64,000 bases of DNA from Rhynchonema sp. JSB1_4 (taxonomy: Eukaryota; Nematoda; Chromadorea; Monhysterida; Xyalidae): NCBI GenBank assembly GCA_030248065.1, contig JASAMV010007517.1, positions 1 through 64,000 of the forward strand. The letters run 5' to 3'. Numbering within the stretch: position 1 is the first letter of the stretch; each line of letters begins with the position of its first letter. The translations under genes were made by a program, and so were the position numbers. The notes beneath the pieces were generated by a model. It was not told the DNA's origin. It saw nothing but the letters and a program-made list of their open reading frames with translations, and did no database searches. Below, one piece after another: positions 1-11,822 of the stretch.

Positions 1-404
1 CGGACGAAACGTCGAATGTGGGTTGGGTTAAATCTCCGTTTTGTTGGTGGAAGACTGCTCAATTTGTTGGAAATCAGTTCCCCAAACTTGTTGTTGTGAC
101 AAATTTCAACCACATTATAATTTTCAGTTCAGTGAGTTACCGCAAAAAACGGCGGCGTCTGGGCTAGGGTTACATGTATATTTAATAAATCCTTGTGCGA
201 TGCGCTTTTTACTCGCAAATTCACTTGCTTAAAATTAGCTTGTTACTTGTTAGTCACAAGTGTCCCTGATTTCTACTTGCGAATTTGCAAGTATTCCGAA
301 AATGCACTAGCAAATCTAAAACTTTATTACGAATTCAAAGTTTGCAGAAAATCTCTTCGTTAACGTTGGGAAATGTTGCCTGGAGTTTATGTTTTCAATT
401 TCAG
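1..404. other. Window start, probable intron or 5' region of the TatD gene
   Basis: No coding exon could be supported. The sequence ends in a TTTTCAATTTCAG acceptor at 404, so it is probably intron or 5' leader of the TatD-family gene whose first recognised exon starts at 405. Confidence 0.5.
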
Positions 405-3295
405 ACCGACTCGTCTGTCCCGTCTGTCGAAAAGCTGCAATCACTTCTTGACGACAACTACCATAATATCCCCACCTTGCAATCTGACATGATCGAAGTA
501 TCACACCAACAACCGTCCACTTCCCGTCAAAGTCGACCCTCCACCAAATATAATCCGCCAAGATTCGCCAGTCAAAAACAACCCAACCAGTCGCTTTCAG
601 ACGCCGATTTCAGCTGGAGGAAGAAAAAGTGCGTTATCGCTGTTTAGTACAGAAACAAAACAGGATGTTCGAAAATCCAATTCGTGCATATTGAATACTC
701 TGTTTTGTTATCACTCACTGTCCATGAATGTTTCGTCAGTGCTTTTCGATGTCGATCAAAATTTACTTGCTTTGCTGGTTTCTTCCTTCACGTAAAAATC
801 CGATTCCAGTGGCAATACGTTTGTTCGCAGTGCGGCCAGTTTCGGTTGCGGGTCGAGTGCAACGCGTTCATGCACTGCCATCGATGACCTGACACTGTCA
901 ACGACGGAGAAAGAGAAAATAGAGAAAATCACGTTGGAACGATTCGGGGGCGAACAGTTTATCGACTCGCATTGTCATCTCGATTTCATGTTCAGCAATA
1001 TCAAAGTGAGTTTGTCTTTGAAGAAAAATTAGGAAAATGTTACTGCCAAACTTGAAAATGATGTTTTCCTTCAGCAAAAAGTACGCAATTTCGACCATTA
1101 CCGTAATGTGACTTCGCCGTGGAGCCCGGCGTTCGGTGGCTGCATCGCCAATTGGTGCGAACCAGGGGCGTATCTAACAACTGGAACTGAGTCCACTGGA
1201 TGGAGCACATTACTAGATGTTGGTTTTTCATTTTTGCTGAATTTTATTCGGGTGGTTCTCGGTCTGATAGGTTCCTAATTGCATCATTCGAATTTGCACG
1301 ATTTATTGGCATGCTACAGATTTGTTGCTTACCGTAAAAAGTTGTAGGGATGTAATCAGGCAGCAGGCTAGGCAGATTGGGTACTCGCGGTCAAAAATCT
1401 TCACAGATCTCTCCACCATAAACCAGGTAGGCCTAGAGTTCTTTTTGCGTTTCTTCCCTTGCTGTAAAATAGCATGCTAACAACCACGACCTCTGCTCTG
1501 CTTGCTTCAATCTCCATTTAACTTTTCATCATGCCGTATTGCAGCACGAGCAAGTGTACGGTGCAGCGTTCGGCGTGCACCCCCATTTCTCCGACCATTT
1601 CACTGACGACACCAGGGAAGCGTTGAACAATGTTTGGTCAGATGCGCGCTGTGTAGCCGTCGGCGAGACCGGACTCGACTATTACAAGTTGATTGCTCAC
1701 GTTTCTTTGGTTTTCTGATACAAAAAAATGTATTTTTTTCTAAATCTTACAGCAACAAACTGGACAAAGAGACGCAACGGGCGTGTTTCATCGAGCACAT
1801 TCAAATGTCGCAAGTCTACGAGAAAACGCTGCTGATTCACTGTCGCGGCGATGAGCCTGGTGGTAGGGGCAACTCGGAAGATCAACTGTACGATATATTG
1901 AAAAAGGTCGGGGTTTTTGATCGGAATAATGTAAAAATTAATCCTACGAACATCATAAGCAATATCAATCAAATCTGGTGATTGCTTCTATCCGCTTATC
2001 GCTTGGGTCCAGTGGCGTCGTTGGGAAGGGAGAAGTGGGGGGGCGTTACCCGAACGCCCCCCCCCCACTTCCCTACCCCGTAGTATCCGGTATCTTGATT
2101 TTTTCACCCGGGGTCAGTGGTGTCGTTGGGGGGGAGGGGGGTTACCCCCCTAGTATCCGGTATCCGGTATCTTGATTTTTTCACCCAGGGGTATCCGGTA
2201 TCCTGACTTTTTGTCCAGGGTATCCTACCCTAAAATTTTTTCGAAAACCGTAAAAATCGCCCATTTTTACCTCCAAAATGTTCAAAATCGCTTGCTAGCG
2301 CAAGCATAACCCCCAAAATGACCATTTTTTGCGCTTTCAACACCGATTTTGCTCGATTTTCCTCTTAAAAAAATTGACCTTTTTTGAACAACCCCCTGGG
2401 TATCCGAGATTTTTTATTTTAGGGAGCAACCCCCCCCCCTGGTATCCGAGATTTCTCATTTTGGGTATCCGGTATTCGAAAATTTTGGATTTTGGGTATC
2501 CGATATCCTGACTTTTTGATTTCCCAACGACACCACTGCCCGGGGTATCCGGTATCCTGACTTTTTGTCCGGGGATATTCTACCCTGCAATTTTTCCGAA
2601 AACGGACCCATCACCAAGTTTGATGTCAGCACAATAATAGTAATTGTTGTTGCGTTGCAGTACGCGCAACGTGACCAATTAATCCATCGACATTGCTACA
2701 CGCTCGACTATGCCCCTGCCAAGCGTCTGATGCTCGAATTTCCCAATCTGGTGTTCGGTCTGACCCCGTTGATATTCGACAAATCCCCTCCGTCGCTCAC
2801 CAATTTTGTGCGCGAGGTGTCGCTCGACCGACTGTTGATCGAAACGGACGCGCCCTATTTCAAACCGCCCAAGCGATTGGTTGGCATTTTTTGAACAATT
2901 TTTCTTTATTTATGCAGTCTATAGTCTTTGCTGTATCATGATCGGAACCCGCAGTTCTCGGTCACCGAACACTCGCTTTAGAGTGGTAACGGGAGGTTAA
3001 CGGCAGATGGGAACGGAAAAGTTCGTTCTAATAGTTGCACTACCTGGAGGATTTTCATTATGAAAGGGTCACCATAGAAGAGCACGTGAATGTTTTGTAC
3101 TTGCCGTAATTATCGTTTCAGTTCCCCAACCTTCACCAATCCCATCCGGGTTACGGTATTGCGGTGGCGCTGAAAATCGCCGAAATCAAATCCATCCCTG
3201 TGGCCGAAGTGATACGACAAACGCGCGAGAACACCATCGAGCTGTACAAAGGGTTGAACATTCCAAAATCACTGAACACAACCGAATTCTATTGA
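405..3295 (+). CDS. TatD-family metal-dependent hydrolase (TATDN2-like), 5' end incomplete
   Basis: Exons read as 405-628, 831-1005, 1075-1218, 1545-1687, 1753-1906, 2661-2879 and 3122-3295, giving 410 residues with every junction in phase. The first exon encodes a polar Ser/Gln-rich stretch like the low-complexity N terminus of TATDN2; the true start lies upstream or outside the window. The TIM-barrel metal ligands are all visible: HxH in DSHCHLDF, Glu in VGETGLDYY, His in LLIHCRG, His in IHRHCYTL and Asp in IETDAPYF. The family motifs GCIANWCEP and FGVHPHF are also present. Family members are Mg-dependent nucleases or related phosphoesterases; the exact substrate here is inferred, not seen. 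The intron at 1907-2660 is filled by nested hAT-like elements. The protein ends with a normal TatD C terminus. The family call is very secure. Confidence 0.93.
2115..2538. mobile_element. hAT-like MITE with perfect 16-bp TIRs and 8-bp TSD
   Basis: The ends CAGTGGTGTCGTTGGG and CCCAACGACACCACTG are perfect reverse complements. They are flanked on both sides by CCCGGGGT (2107-2114 and 2539-2546), an exact 8-bp duplication. The interior is low complexity, with repeated GGTATCCGGTATC-type units and runs of G or C, and no transposase reading frame. TIR and TSD length match the hAT superfamily. The flanks (GTATCCGGTATC, and CAGTGGCGTCGTTGGG at 2010) belong to the same family, so this copy appears to have landed in an older one. 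It lies in a TatD-gene intron. Confidence 0.85.
2937..3090. repeat. Intronic dispersed repeat, GATCGGaACCCGC family
   Basis: This begins CATGATCGGAACCCGCA, then TTCTCGGTCACC, and ends near AAAGGGTCACCATA. The same order of motifs recurs at about 14819, 37618, 48466, 50325 and 60905. It lies in the last intron of the TatD gene. Confidence 0.55.
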
Positions 3296-4108
3296 GCCAA
3301 ACAAGTCCTGGTAATCTTCCCGTTTCTTACCCCCCTATGCCCATGCTGGTCAAATTATTGGGTGCTGTAATATCTGAGTTTCTATTTCTGTGTAGTTATG
3401 CAGCTCGTACTCTTGCCCGTTTGTGCCTGATTATTATTTTGGTGTGCCGGCATGCATTTTTTACAATTCGATTCTGTGTTCTGTCTGTTAGTTTTCACTC
3501 CACTTCTGCTTCTTTCCTCTCTCCCACTCTAAATATTATAATTGACAATAATTGACCCAGACATGTTACAGTTTACGATTAAATTTGATTTGTTCTGTTG
3601 TTTCAAAAAACTGAATGCATTCTGTTGAGGCTGTGTTTTCCTTGCTTGTTTGTTATTGTTACTACGTCCTGTTTTTGCTATTGCGGTTTTGTGCCCGGGC
3701 GAAGAGTATCAATGTGCGTTTGTGTTATTTTTCTTTGATTGGTGGGTTCTTGGTATTATACCAGTTTATTCTGTGTTATCGGCTAAACTGTATGATATTG
3801 AATACTCAAGACAAATGTTATATGATAAAAGTATTGGCCCCATCGTTTTGCAGCTTTTTCCGATGCGTTCATAAACCACTGTCTTTGTCTTGAATGCGTT
3901 TCCAGTCAACCGTAAAAAATATTAGCTGGCAGACCTCAAAACCGTATGTTTGCGTAGGTTACCAGAGCAGTTGGATACATCACACAACCTGCACTCACAC
4001 AAAGACGGAACCGGTTCTTTGGATTGGGATTAAGTTGAACAAACTGTCGGAAATATTTTAGCCTCATCTTACCTGTGGTCGAAGTAGGTTCAACATCGTG
4101 CAAAAATA
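3296..4108. other. Intergenic region, TatD gene to EB/Kunitz gene
   Basis: This 813-bp stretch holds the presumed 3' UTR of the TatD gene (T-rich, no clear AATAAA) and the 5' region of the next gene. No coding exon, RNA gene or transposon end was recognised. Confidence 0.5.
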
Positions 4109-7100
4109 ATGAATATTGGTTGTTTTTCGGCGTTATTTCTGGCGTGTGGCATAACACAGATCACTGGTCAATCGTCCACTTGGATTAGAGGTACAGTTAT
4201 CCCATGGGCAGTCTGCTCTCCATAGAGTTAGATGACCGGAACCGGCACTTTCGATACGATAAAGAATAATCACCACCAGGGGTTGAATTGAATAAAACGA
4301 TCGATTGGAGGTGAAACTGTCGGCCACCAACCACATGAAGAGTCACTGTAAAGCAGCAAGTCGACTGCACACTGACTTGGTCCTGTTTGTAAAAAAAAGC
4401 GTACCCAGTGTGCTTTGCTTCTTGTCGTTGATCCAATCGCCTCGGTCAGATGCAACTGATCCATCCCCCCTTCATACATCAGGCGAGCCCATCGGTCGTC
4501 AATGTCGCACGAATCGTGAATGTGCTCGTTTTGGTGCTCGATGTTTCGACGGACAATGCATGTGCATGACGTCACATGTGTTGGTTAATAGACGATGTAT
4601 GCCAAGTATGTAGGTGTCCACATGTTTGTTTCGAATTTCTGTTATCATGGCCGGTATTCGGTGTATCATGTTTGATGATAAAATCTATCCGACATGCCTT
4701 GGCCACTTGACTTCATCGTGTATTGTGAACAGTTTGATGCTGTTGACACCAATTTCGGCCAGTGTGAAGTTTAATTTGGTTTTGGAAACAACTTTTTGCG
4801 ATGGTGGAATTTAGGCATTGGTAAACATTTCAAACATTTCATTTTGGGATCCTTAACACAAAGAAGTTTTGACCCAGGAAGTCCCGATCCGATTCAGGTG
4901 TCCCCCAGATTCCCGATGTCTCCCAGAAAAAGCCCATGACATTAAATGCGGTGTAGGCTGAACCCTAGACACAAGGATAGGACAATGCCTGAATCCATGT
5001 AGACATGGAGCCACATCAACGTTGCTGGCATGGCAAATTTGAGGCGTTTTTAGTGATGGAGTTGGCGCACTAATTTTGGAACTTATAGTACGCCAACTCT
5101 GTCACAAAAAATACAGCTCAGTATTTGCCAATATAATTCACAAATACCAAAATTTGCCTAAAATTCATGCCAAGTCTACGAAATACGGCCCCTAGTCTTC
5201 TGGCGCTGGCCACCTGGGGGACATTCCATACCCTGGGGGACAAGGGGAAGTCTTCTCCCCATTACTAAGTTTCACCCCTCATCAACACCACTCGGCAGCT
5301 TATTGTTTGCATAAAGACAGCTTGTCATCAATCAGTTTTCCACTGTGGATCTCAAACTTGTTCATTATTCCGTTTCCAACCGCAGCTACACGAACTTACC
5401 GTAACGCTTATTCCTTCCAGAGATCGGCATGGGCATGTCTGGCTGCATGATGCATGAGCAGTGCCATATCACGTGGCCGGGTGCACGTTGTGTCAACAAC
5501 ATCTGTCATTGTCCCTCCAATGCCATTCACGTCAAGACCAGGGATGGAATCGTGTGCTTGGATGATTTTCGTATGTGCTCCTTTTGTGAATGGACTCATA
5601 CAGACTGTCCTCTTTACTGTGACATATCCGGAACCAGGTGGTTTCCGTCTCGATAAAGGATATGCACTATGCATCTACAAGGTATTATACGTATGAACGA
5701 TCTAGCAAATAGGGTATGAGCGGCAGATTGGCCGTCCCGTGGAGAACTTCACTCTAAACATGGATTCATTATAAGCAAAGTGAAAACAACTTTAAATTTT
5801 TATCCAGAATCCTGCCCATTCGGCGGGCGAGCAGCGGTGTTGAGGGATGAAAATGGTCAAATCGCTCGTTGCACAATCAATCAACGAACAGGGCACATTT
5901 CTGGATGTTTGGGTCAGATGCACATGTACGACTGCATCAGGGACTCGACCGCCGATCAAGTCGCATATTTCTGTTGTCCCAATAAAGGTGCCCCATTTAT
6001 TGGTCTACTTTTGAGACATTTTTCAATTTTCAACATGAATCGTTTTCAGCCAACGTTTGTAGTCAGCCGCCAAATATAATCGGCGCTGGCAACACACGGC
6101 CACAAGTGAACCCAACAGATCCATTCCGACTTTTGTACGATTCTCCGTTGAGTGGCGGGATAGCCAGAAGCAGGAAATGGTATATTCTCTCTAAATTTTC
6201 AATTGATCCTGATAATTTTTTTACCTGAGATGGATCCCAAATGAGGTACTACGACCGTTCGACCAAGCGTTGTCTGCCGTTGGATCGAGCCTCAGTCGCG
6301 TCACCCAATAATTTTCAGACCGAAGAACATTGCGAGAACCACTGTCGATCGTGTAAGCTGAGTTCTCTTGAATTTACTTCAGTATTTCGCTGAAAAAATC
6401 AGGCAAAAATCAACATCAATGCAATTCCAGCATGTGATCGCGGTTCGCCGATGTTTCAACGGGACGCCGATGGCAAAGTGATACAATTCGCTCAACAAGT
6501 ACAAATGTGCGCACCTTTGCAGGGATGTGGGGATCCCAATTATGCGTGCACCACAGTACAACCGGGACGTGCCATTTGCTGTCCGACGAGGGGTTGGTTA
6601 CAGTATTTGTTGTTTGGATACCCTCTTCGTAGTGATCTTCTATATACAGTGAATCTTTCTAAATGATATTTCTGCCCCCAATTTATCGCCGTTAATCTTC
6701 TAATCATCACTCCATAAACGGGCATATAATTGTGACCGAATACGCTTAGTACCGATACGTGTCACTATGAAGCGAGCAGACTGTATGCACTTTTGCATTT
6801 AATCGTGGATAACTGTTTTGTGTATTCCAGATTTCATCTGCGGGCCGTTTGGCGGCAATCCTCAAGATCGGGGCAGGCCCTATGATGAGGGTGTTACGTG
6901 TGGAAATGGGGTTGGCAAACAAACAAGGTTATTACTCCTGGTTATTAACTGAATCACTCATCTCAAAACACTTCAACTAAACAAAGGGTACCTGCAACTT
7001 ATTACTGTGGTGTACTGAGTGCAGTAATGTTGGCCTGTTTCGCCCTGTTTCGCTGAAAGACCGAAGCGCCAGGACTCGTCAGTGCGAACGCCTTTGGCAA

Positions 7101-7481
7101 ATTTGTCCAAAAAAAGGCCTGCTAGCAGATCTTAAAATTGCTGGGCTGTAACATCACTGCCTACAATGTTGCACGCACAGGTACTATTACGATCGAACGA
7201 TTGATAAATGTCAGTCGTTCACATATCTCGGGTGTGGCGGCAATCACAACAATTTTGCCCGCGAATCCGACTGCATGCGATATTGCTCGAAGGCTATGGA
7301 ATCGTTGAGGTTCAGTTTTCGCAATTGTTTTTACCACTTTAAAACATTTGTTATGAAGTCAAATATTTTGCGCGTCAGAGACGACGTTGGCATCACTGAT
7401 CTGGGTGATATGCCGTTCGAATTTGAATTGCCGCCATCCGACATCTACATTCGACCCAGACCGGACAGAATCGGAGGTTGA
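4109..7481 (+). CDS. Secreted EB-module, lustrin and Kunitz multidomain protein
   Basis: Ten exons join in phase to 420 residues: 4109-4190, 4483-4605, 5421-5570, 5808-5987, 6050-6179, 6246-6352, 6431-6592, 6831-6927, 7181-7309 and 7379-7481. A hydrophobic signal peptide opens the protein (MNIGCFSALFLACG). Then come two EB-type cysteine modules (about 28-118; CxCM and CHCP patterns), a lustrin-type cysteine repeat (about 119-178; CPFGG...FCCP), a degenerate Kunitz half (about 222-257; KWYYDRSTKRC), a second lustrin repeat (258-311; ICCPTRG) and a complete Kunitz domain (312-386; YYYDRTIDKC, LGCGGNHNNF, DCMRYC). This mix is typical of nematode secreted proteins. Kunitz domains usually inhibit serine proteases, but the first lacks key cysteines, so a structural or matrix role is also possible. 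A polyadenylation signal lies about 30 bases after the stop. Confidence 0.93.
5034..5155. repeat. Short hairpin element in an intron
   Basis: The arms TTTTTAGTGATGGAGTTGGCG (5047-5067; 18 of 21 positions pair) and CGCCAACTCTGTCACAAAAA (5091-5110) form a near-perfect inverted repeat with a 23-base loop. Weaker GGCAAATTT / ATTTGCC pairing lies outside. It lies in the second intron of the EB/Kunitz gene. A tiny MITE is the likeliest origin. Confidence 0.5.
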
Positions 7482-7512
7482 TTATCGGATAAGGATGTCC
7501 TAGTTGTGCAAA

Positions 7513-7518
7513 AATAAA
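7513..7518 (+). terminator. Poly(A) signal AATAAA of the EB/Kunitz gene
   Basis: AATAAA stands 31 bases after the TGA stop, followed by T-rich sequence. It fits a compact 3' UTR. Confidence 0.65.
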
Positions 7519-10500
7519 CTTTTTCGTCTTTAATCGTTTAGAAAAGTGACAGTTTGTGTGTTTTGAAATTTGACCGCTCATTCGATTCTTTTATTCAAAG
7601 CATCTAGTATGAATAAAAATCATGAATAAATCAGTAAGTAACCGATGACGTATGCAATGGCTCACAGGTAGGTAATGGTATTTCACATCGTGCTGTGGCA
7701 AAAGGGAACTCAGCACATGCCCTTTGAAAATCATTCAACCATTCCCTGATCCTAACTACAGCAGTCGAACCCTCACACCAGTTATCCCAGCCATCATAAT
7801 TATATTCACTTGAACAATTTTGACTGAATGTTGCACCTTATACATGGTATATACCTACGCACATCCGCTTTGGGTGCAGAACCACTCAGCGGCACAGTTC
7901 ATGAGACATGGCAACAAAATCGTTCCGACTTCCGAGCGTTTTTCTTGACGAAGCTTCCGAGCCCAAAAATTTCTCTGCGTGAGCAGCCTCAGTGTTCGTA
8001 AGTTGAGAGCGATGTTTTACACGTTTATTACACGATCCACATGGTATATATACATTTGACCAACACCCCATACCTATAATTGCGTTGTTTTGCAACACAA
8101 AAGTGGCAGACTGCGTATTGAAGCCACAACATTTTTCTCCGCCGCCTAACAGCTGTGGACCGCTGTGCCGCAACACTAATAATTTTCACACTTTGGCGCC
8201 TCATACATAATTTTAGGTGTCCGTTACTTCTTACGCGAGTAGCTTGTTTTGCTAATACTTTGGTTTCCGTCAGCGGACGCCCGTTTACCGCCCATCTTGA
8301 GTGAGATACAGACAATGAAGTGTAACCATTGTGCCGAACAGGCGAGGTTCAAATTACAGTTGCTGCAGCAGGGTTTCCTTCCGTACACAATAATCGAGTC
8401 TATTTTCACACACGCTCACACTTGCGCAATTCTGTGCGATTTGCATTTCCCGGCGCACTAATTTTGTAATTTAGACCACTGGTTCGGGTCCAGAACATGT
8501 GATGCCCAGAAACAGACTCTCAGCAAGCAGTTCATTGCGTTACGCCAACACGCACACTTGCACAGTGACAAGGTAGAGGTGTGACCTCATTTCCAGCGTC
8601 CCCCACCCAGCTGTGCCATAGTACCACGTGGCACATGCCCGGAAACCTAAAGCCCTGACTCAAATTTTAATCGCTACCTCCAGCGAACGCCTACACGTAC
8701 CGAAAACCAGCATTCATGGGCACGTGTCTGTGTATCAAATCTGCACCACGTATACATTGTTGTTCCTCGTGGCCGTGGTAACACGCTGTGTTGGGCGTAG
8801 GTACTTATGTAACATATCTTTCCTGGTGGTGAGTTTAGAAGCTGCTTTGTTTGAGACACTGCTAATCCTCATGAACATGAATCATTACTTCTTCTCTTCG
8901 AACCCTGCGGTATATCCGGCACGACCAGTTTTCTGGTACTTTTTGATCTGGGCATATTGATTGAAGAACTTGGTATGCTACATCGAATTTCCCTTTCTTT
9001 TCAAATATCAGCCAATTTTGTTTCGAACTTTCTTCTCATTTTTAAGGTCACGTGTTCCGTTCCGCAACCCATCCAATAAACTGCACAAAATTAGGAGCAC
9101 TTCGGCACTTTTATTCAACACCTAACGGGTGACATTCAGTTTATCACAATGAGTGATTGCCACATGAAAGAGTAGATACTTATATATCAGACTGCGAATA
9201 TGACTATTCAGGGCACTGGGTCTGACTGAGGTCTATTAGGGCAGATCTGTTTAAAATTTGCGCGCACGCAATGTCAATTTGCTACGTCCACTAATCGTCA
9301 ATGTGTAGCCAGACCCCAACCTCAAAACTGCAACTGCAAACAATTCATCATTTTGATCGAGTTTTAAAGTCCAGTGCGTTGGGTGTGATGTGGATGCGGA
9401 TATATGTACACGCATTGATTGGTGATTTTTATGTTGATAATAATGCTGTTATATTGTGATGTTAATGTTTGTTTGTTCATGACATTAGTTGCTGGAGGCA
9501 AACCAATTCCCAAAACTCGCCCGCATTACTCCTGAATTTGATATTGCACTTGCGGTCTTGGTTGACGTGCGTTGATAACCAAACCAAACTTACTATACGT
9601 ATCCAGCGTTGCCGCCCCAGCCACAGTGCGTGACAGAACTGATGCATGATCAAATAAGTATAAGCACTTGTTTCGTTGGCTGTTCAATAAACGTTAGGGT
9701 GTTTGTTTCGTGTTTCGCACTTTGTTTGATATTACCATGTCAACTGCGCACTGCGTTACGAGCTATTAACAGCGGACTACGAATGAACTTATGAGCCCAA
9801 GATGGGTGTAGCGTGTTGGGTTGGTTGTGATAACAGATCCGGGTCAATGTCCATATCCATGACTAAATCAGACATTAAATTAGAACTAATTTTCTGCTAA
9901 TCTGCGCAGTTTATCTTGCTAGATCAGGCTCGAGATCAAATGTCCGACCTTCCAACTTTTGCGTTTAAAGACAGACAGTGTATGTAAACTTGTTGATTAT
10001 TGTTAGCAAGTTGTATATCTGTCTATTGATTTTGTGTTTTGAACACCAGTCCGTTATCATGTAGTACACCAACAACGTGCCTATTTGCGTACGATGTCAG
10101 GGCCCCATGCACAGCGCTGCGCTTTTTATGCCCCAACTGCAAACCGTTTCACGTTTAGTTTTAAATGTGTGATGTCTCGTGTATTTATTTTAATTTGTTT
10201 ATGTGCAGTTTTGAAGTGTGGTATTCATCTCCGTGGCTATTAGACATGTAAATGTTTTAAGTGTATATAAAATATTTTGTTCACGAGTTGGAATTGAAAA
10301 CCGTTCGATTGACACGAGTTTTTTCGACGCGACTTTCCGATATTTCCTTCTGGCGCCAGGCAGATAGTTCTAAATTTTGTTTCCCGGATTGGAACTTGTG
10401 ATACAAACGTAAAGAACTAGTAGACTATCAAAGAAGAAATCCCCTAACCGTTGTCGCACTATCACGTCCTATATTTTTAACACTTCGTTAAAAAATACTT

Positions 10501-11822
10501 CTCACACCATTTCTTATCTTGACCCCAACGGAACATCAGTGTAACTTCGTGTGTAACACAAACCGCGATAGGTTTTTTATCACGCAAAAGATCATGACCA
10601 CCTGATGGGTCTTGCAAGAGATGGATTCAATTGTTCACCAATGAAGTGCGTGGTGTCAAATAAATTATCCCATTTTCAAGCGTGATTTTGGACTTGTTTT
10701 TTATGCTAAATTTGCGTATGAATATGACTGGTGTCAAACGCCTGTCAGATACCCCAAGAAGACCCAATTCACGATGGGCTAATTGATGTGTCAATCCCAT
10801 TGAGTCTGACGTGATCTCAGCCCATCATCTGGATCTACTTTTTGTTCCTAAAATAAATCTGGCTTATTTTTGCGCGATGCACATTTTTACATTTAAAAAT
10901 GATTTAAAAGAAAGGTTTTCCCGTCTTTTTCTGAGCACGACAAGAAATTAGACACTTTGCACATGATTTGCACAAAGTTTGCAACATGTTCCAGGTCTGT
11001 TTTTTCATGCTCTGAATCTGCTAAACCGCATTTAATACATATTTCTGATGTTTGCGTTTCGACGCAATTATTTATTATCATTGTCAAAATATTTTCATGC
11101 TGGAAAGTTGTCCTGCATTGAGATATGCCTGCCAAATGTCGCATGCATTTTTCATGAATTCATGAACAACTTGTGTTCAACATAAAAACCTGTTTGAAAA
11201 TGTTTTTGTATCGCTTATGTGTATCCTGTCCCCAGATGCACTTGATGCTGGAGCCATTTTTTAACATGCACGTAAATTGAGGTGCAACGAGGTCATAACT
11301 CTGCAACAGTATTTTTCCATAAATCTGAAAAATTGCAATTAATTCGATTTTACGGTGCTGTTGACTCGCTGAATCAGCGCACTTTCAAAGTATTTATCTT
11401 TAGATTGGCCAGCTTCATACTCAGCAGACAATCGCAAATTTATCTCTGAATTTCAATTAAAATTCAACAACCTCATTAATTTTCCGTGAAAGTTTACCCA
11501 AATCCGTATATTCAAACAAGCGACGTGCATTGTCAACAACAGAAAGGGTCAACTGAAGTCTCAACCCGAGCAGCTCTGCACCTTCTATGGTGTAATCCTG
11601 GTGCAACGTGAAATCCAACACCAATACACTCTACGTGGGTGCACTGCCTCGGTGGGTGCGTGTAACCAACGTCACTTGATACGCACCTCGGCACTGCGTA
11701 TAGACGAGACGACCAAAATGGCGACCTTTTAGCGAAGGGCCATCACTGTAGTTGCCGATTGACTCAAAGAGCGAACAGCTTAAAAAAGTACAAAAACAAT
11801 ATTTAGAAGCTTGATAATTATC
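7519..11822. other. Long intergenic region with no recognised gene
   Basis: In 4.3 kb there is no open frame with a recognisable domain, codon bias or chain of phased splice sites on either strand. The sequence is moderately AT-rich and has no obvious tandem repeat. Upstream regulatory sequence of the metalloproteinase gene is likely toward the right end, but no specific site can be pointed to. Confidence 0.5.

Noticed and set aside
7519..11822. Short frames in the long intergenic gap as small genes
   Set aside because: None shows signal peptide plus domain, phased exons or conserved motifs; they are as expected by chance.
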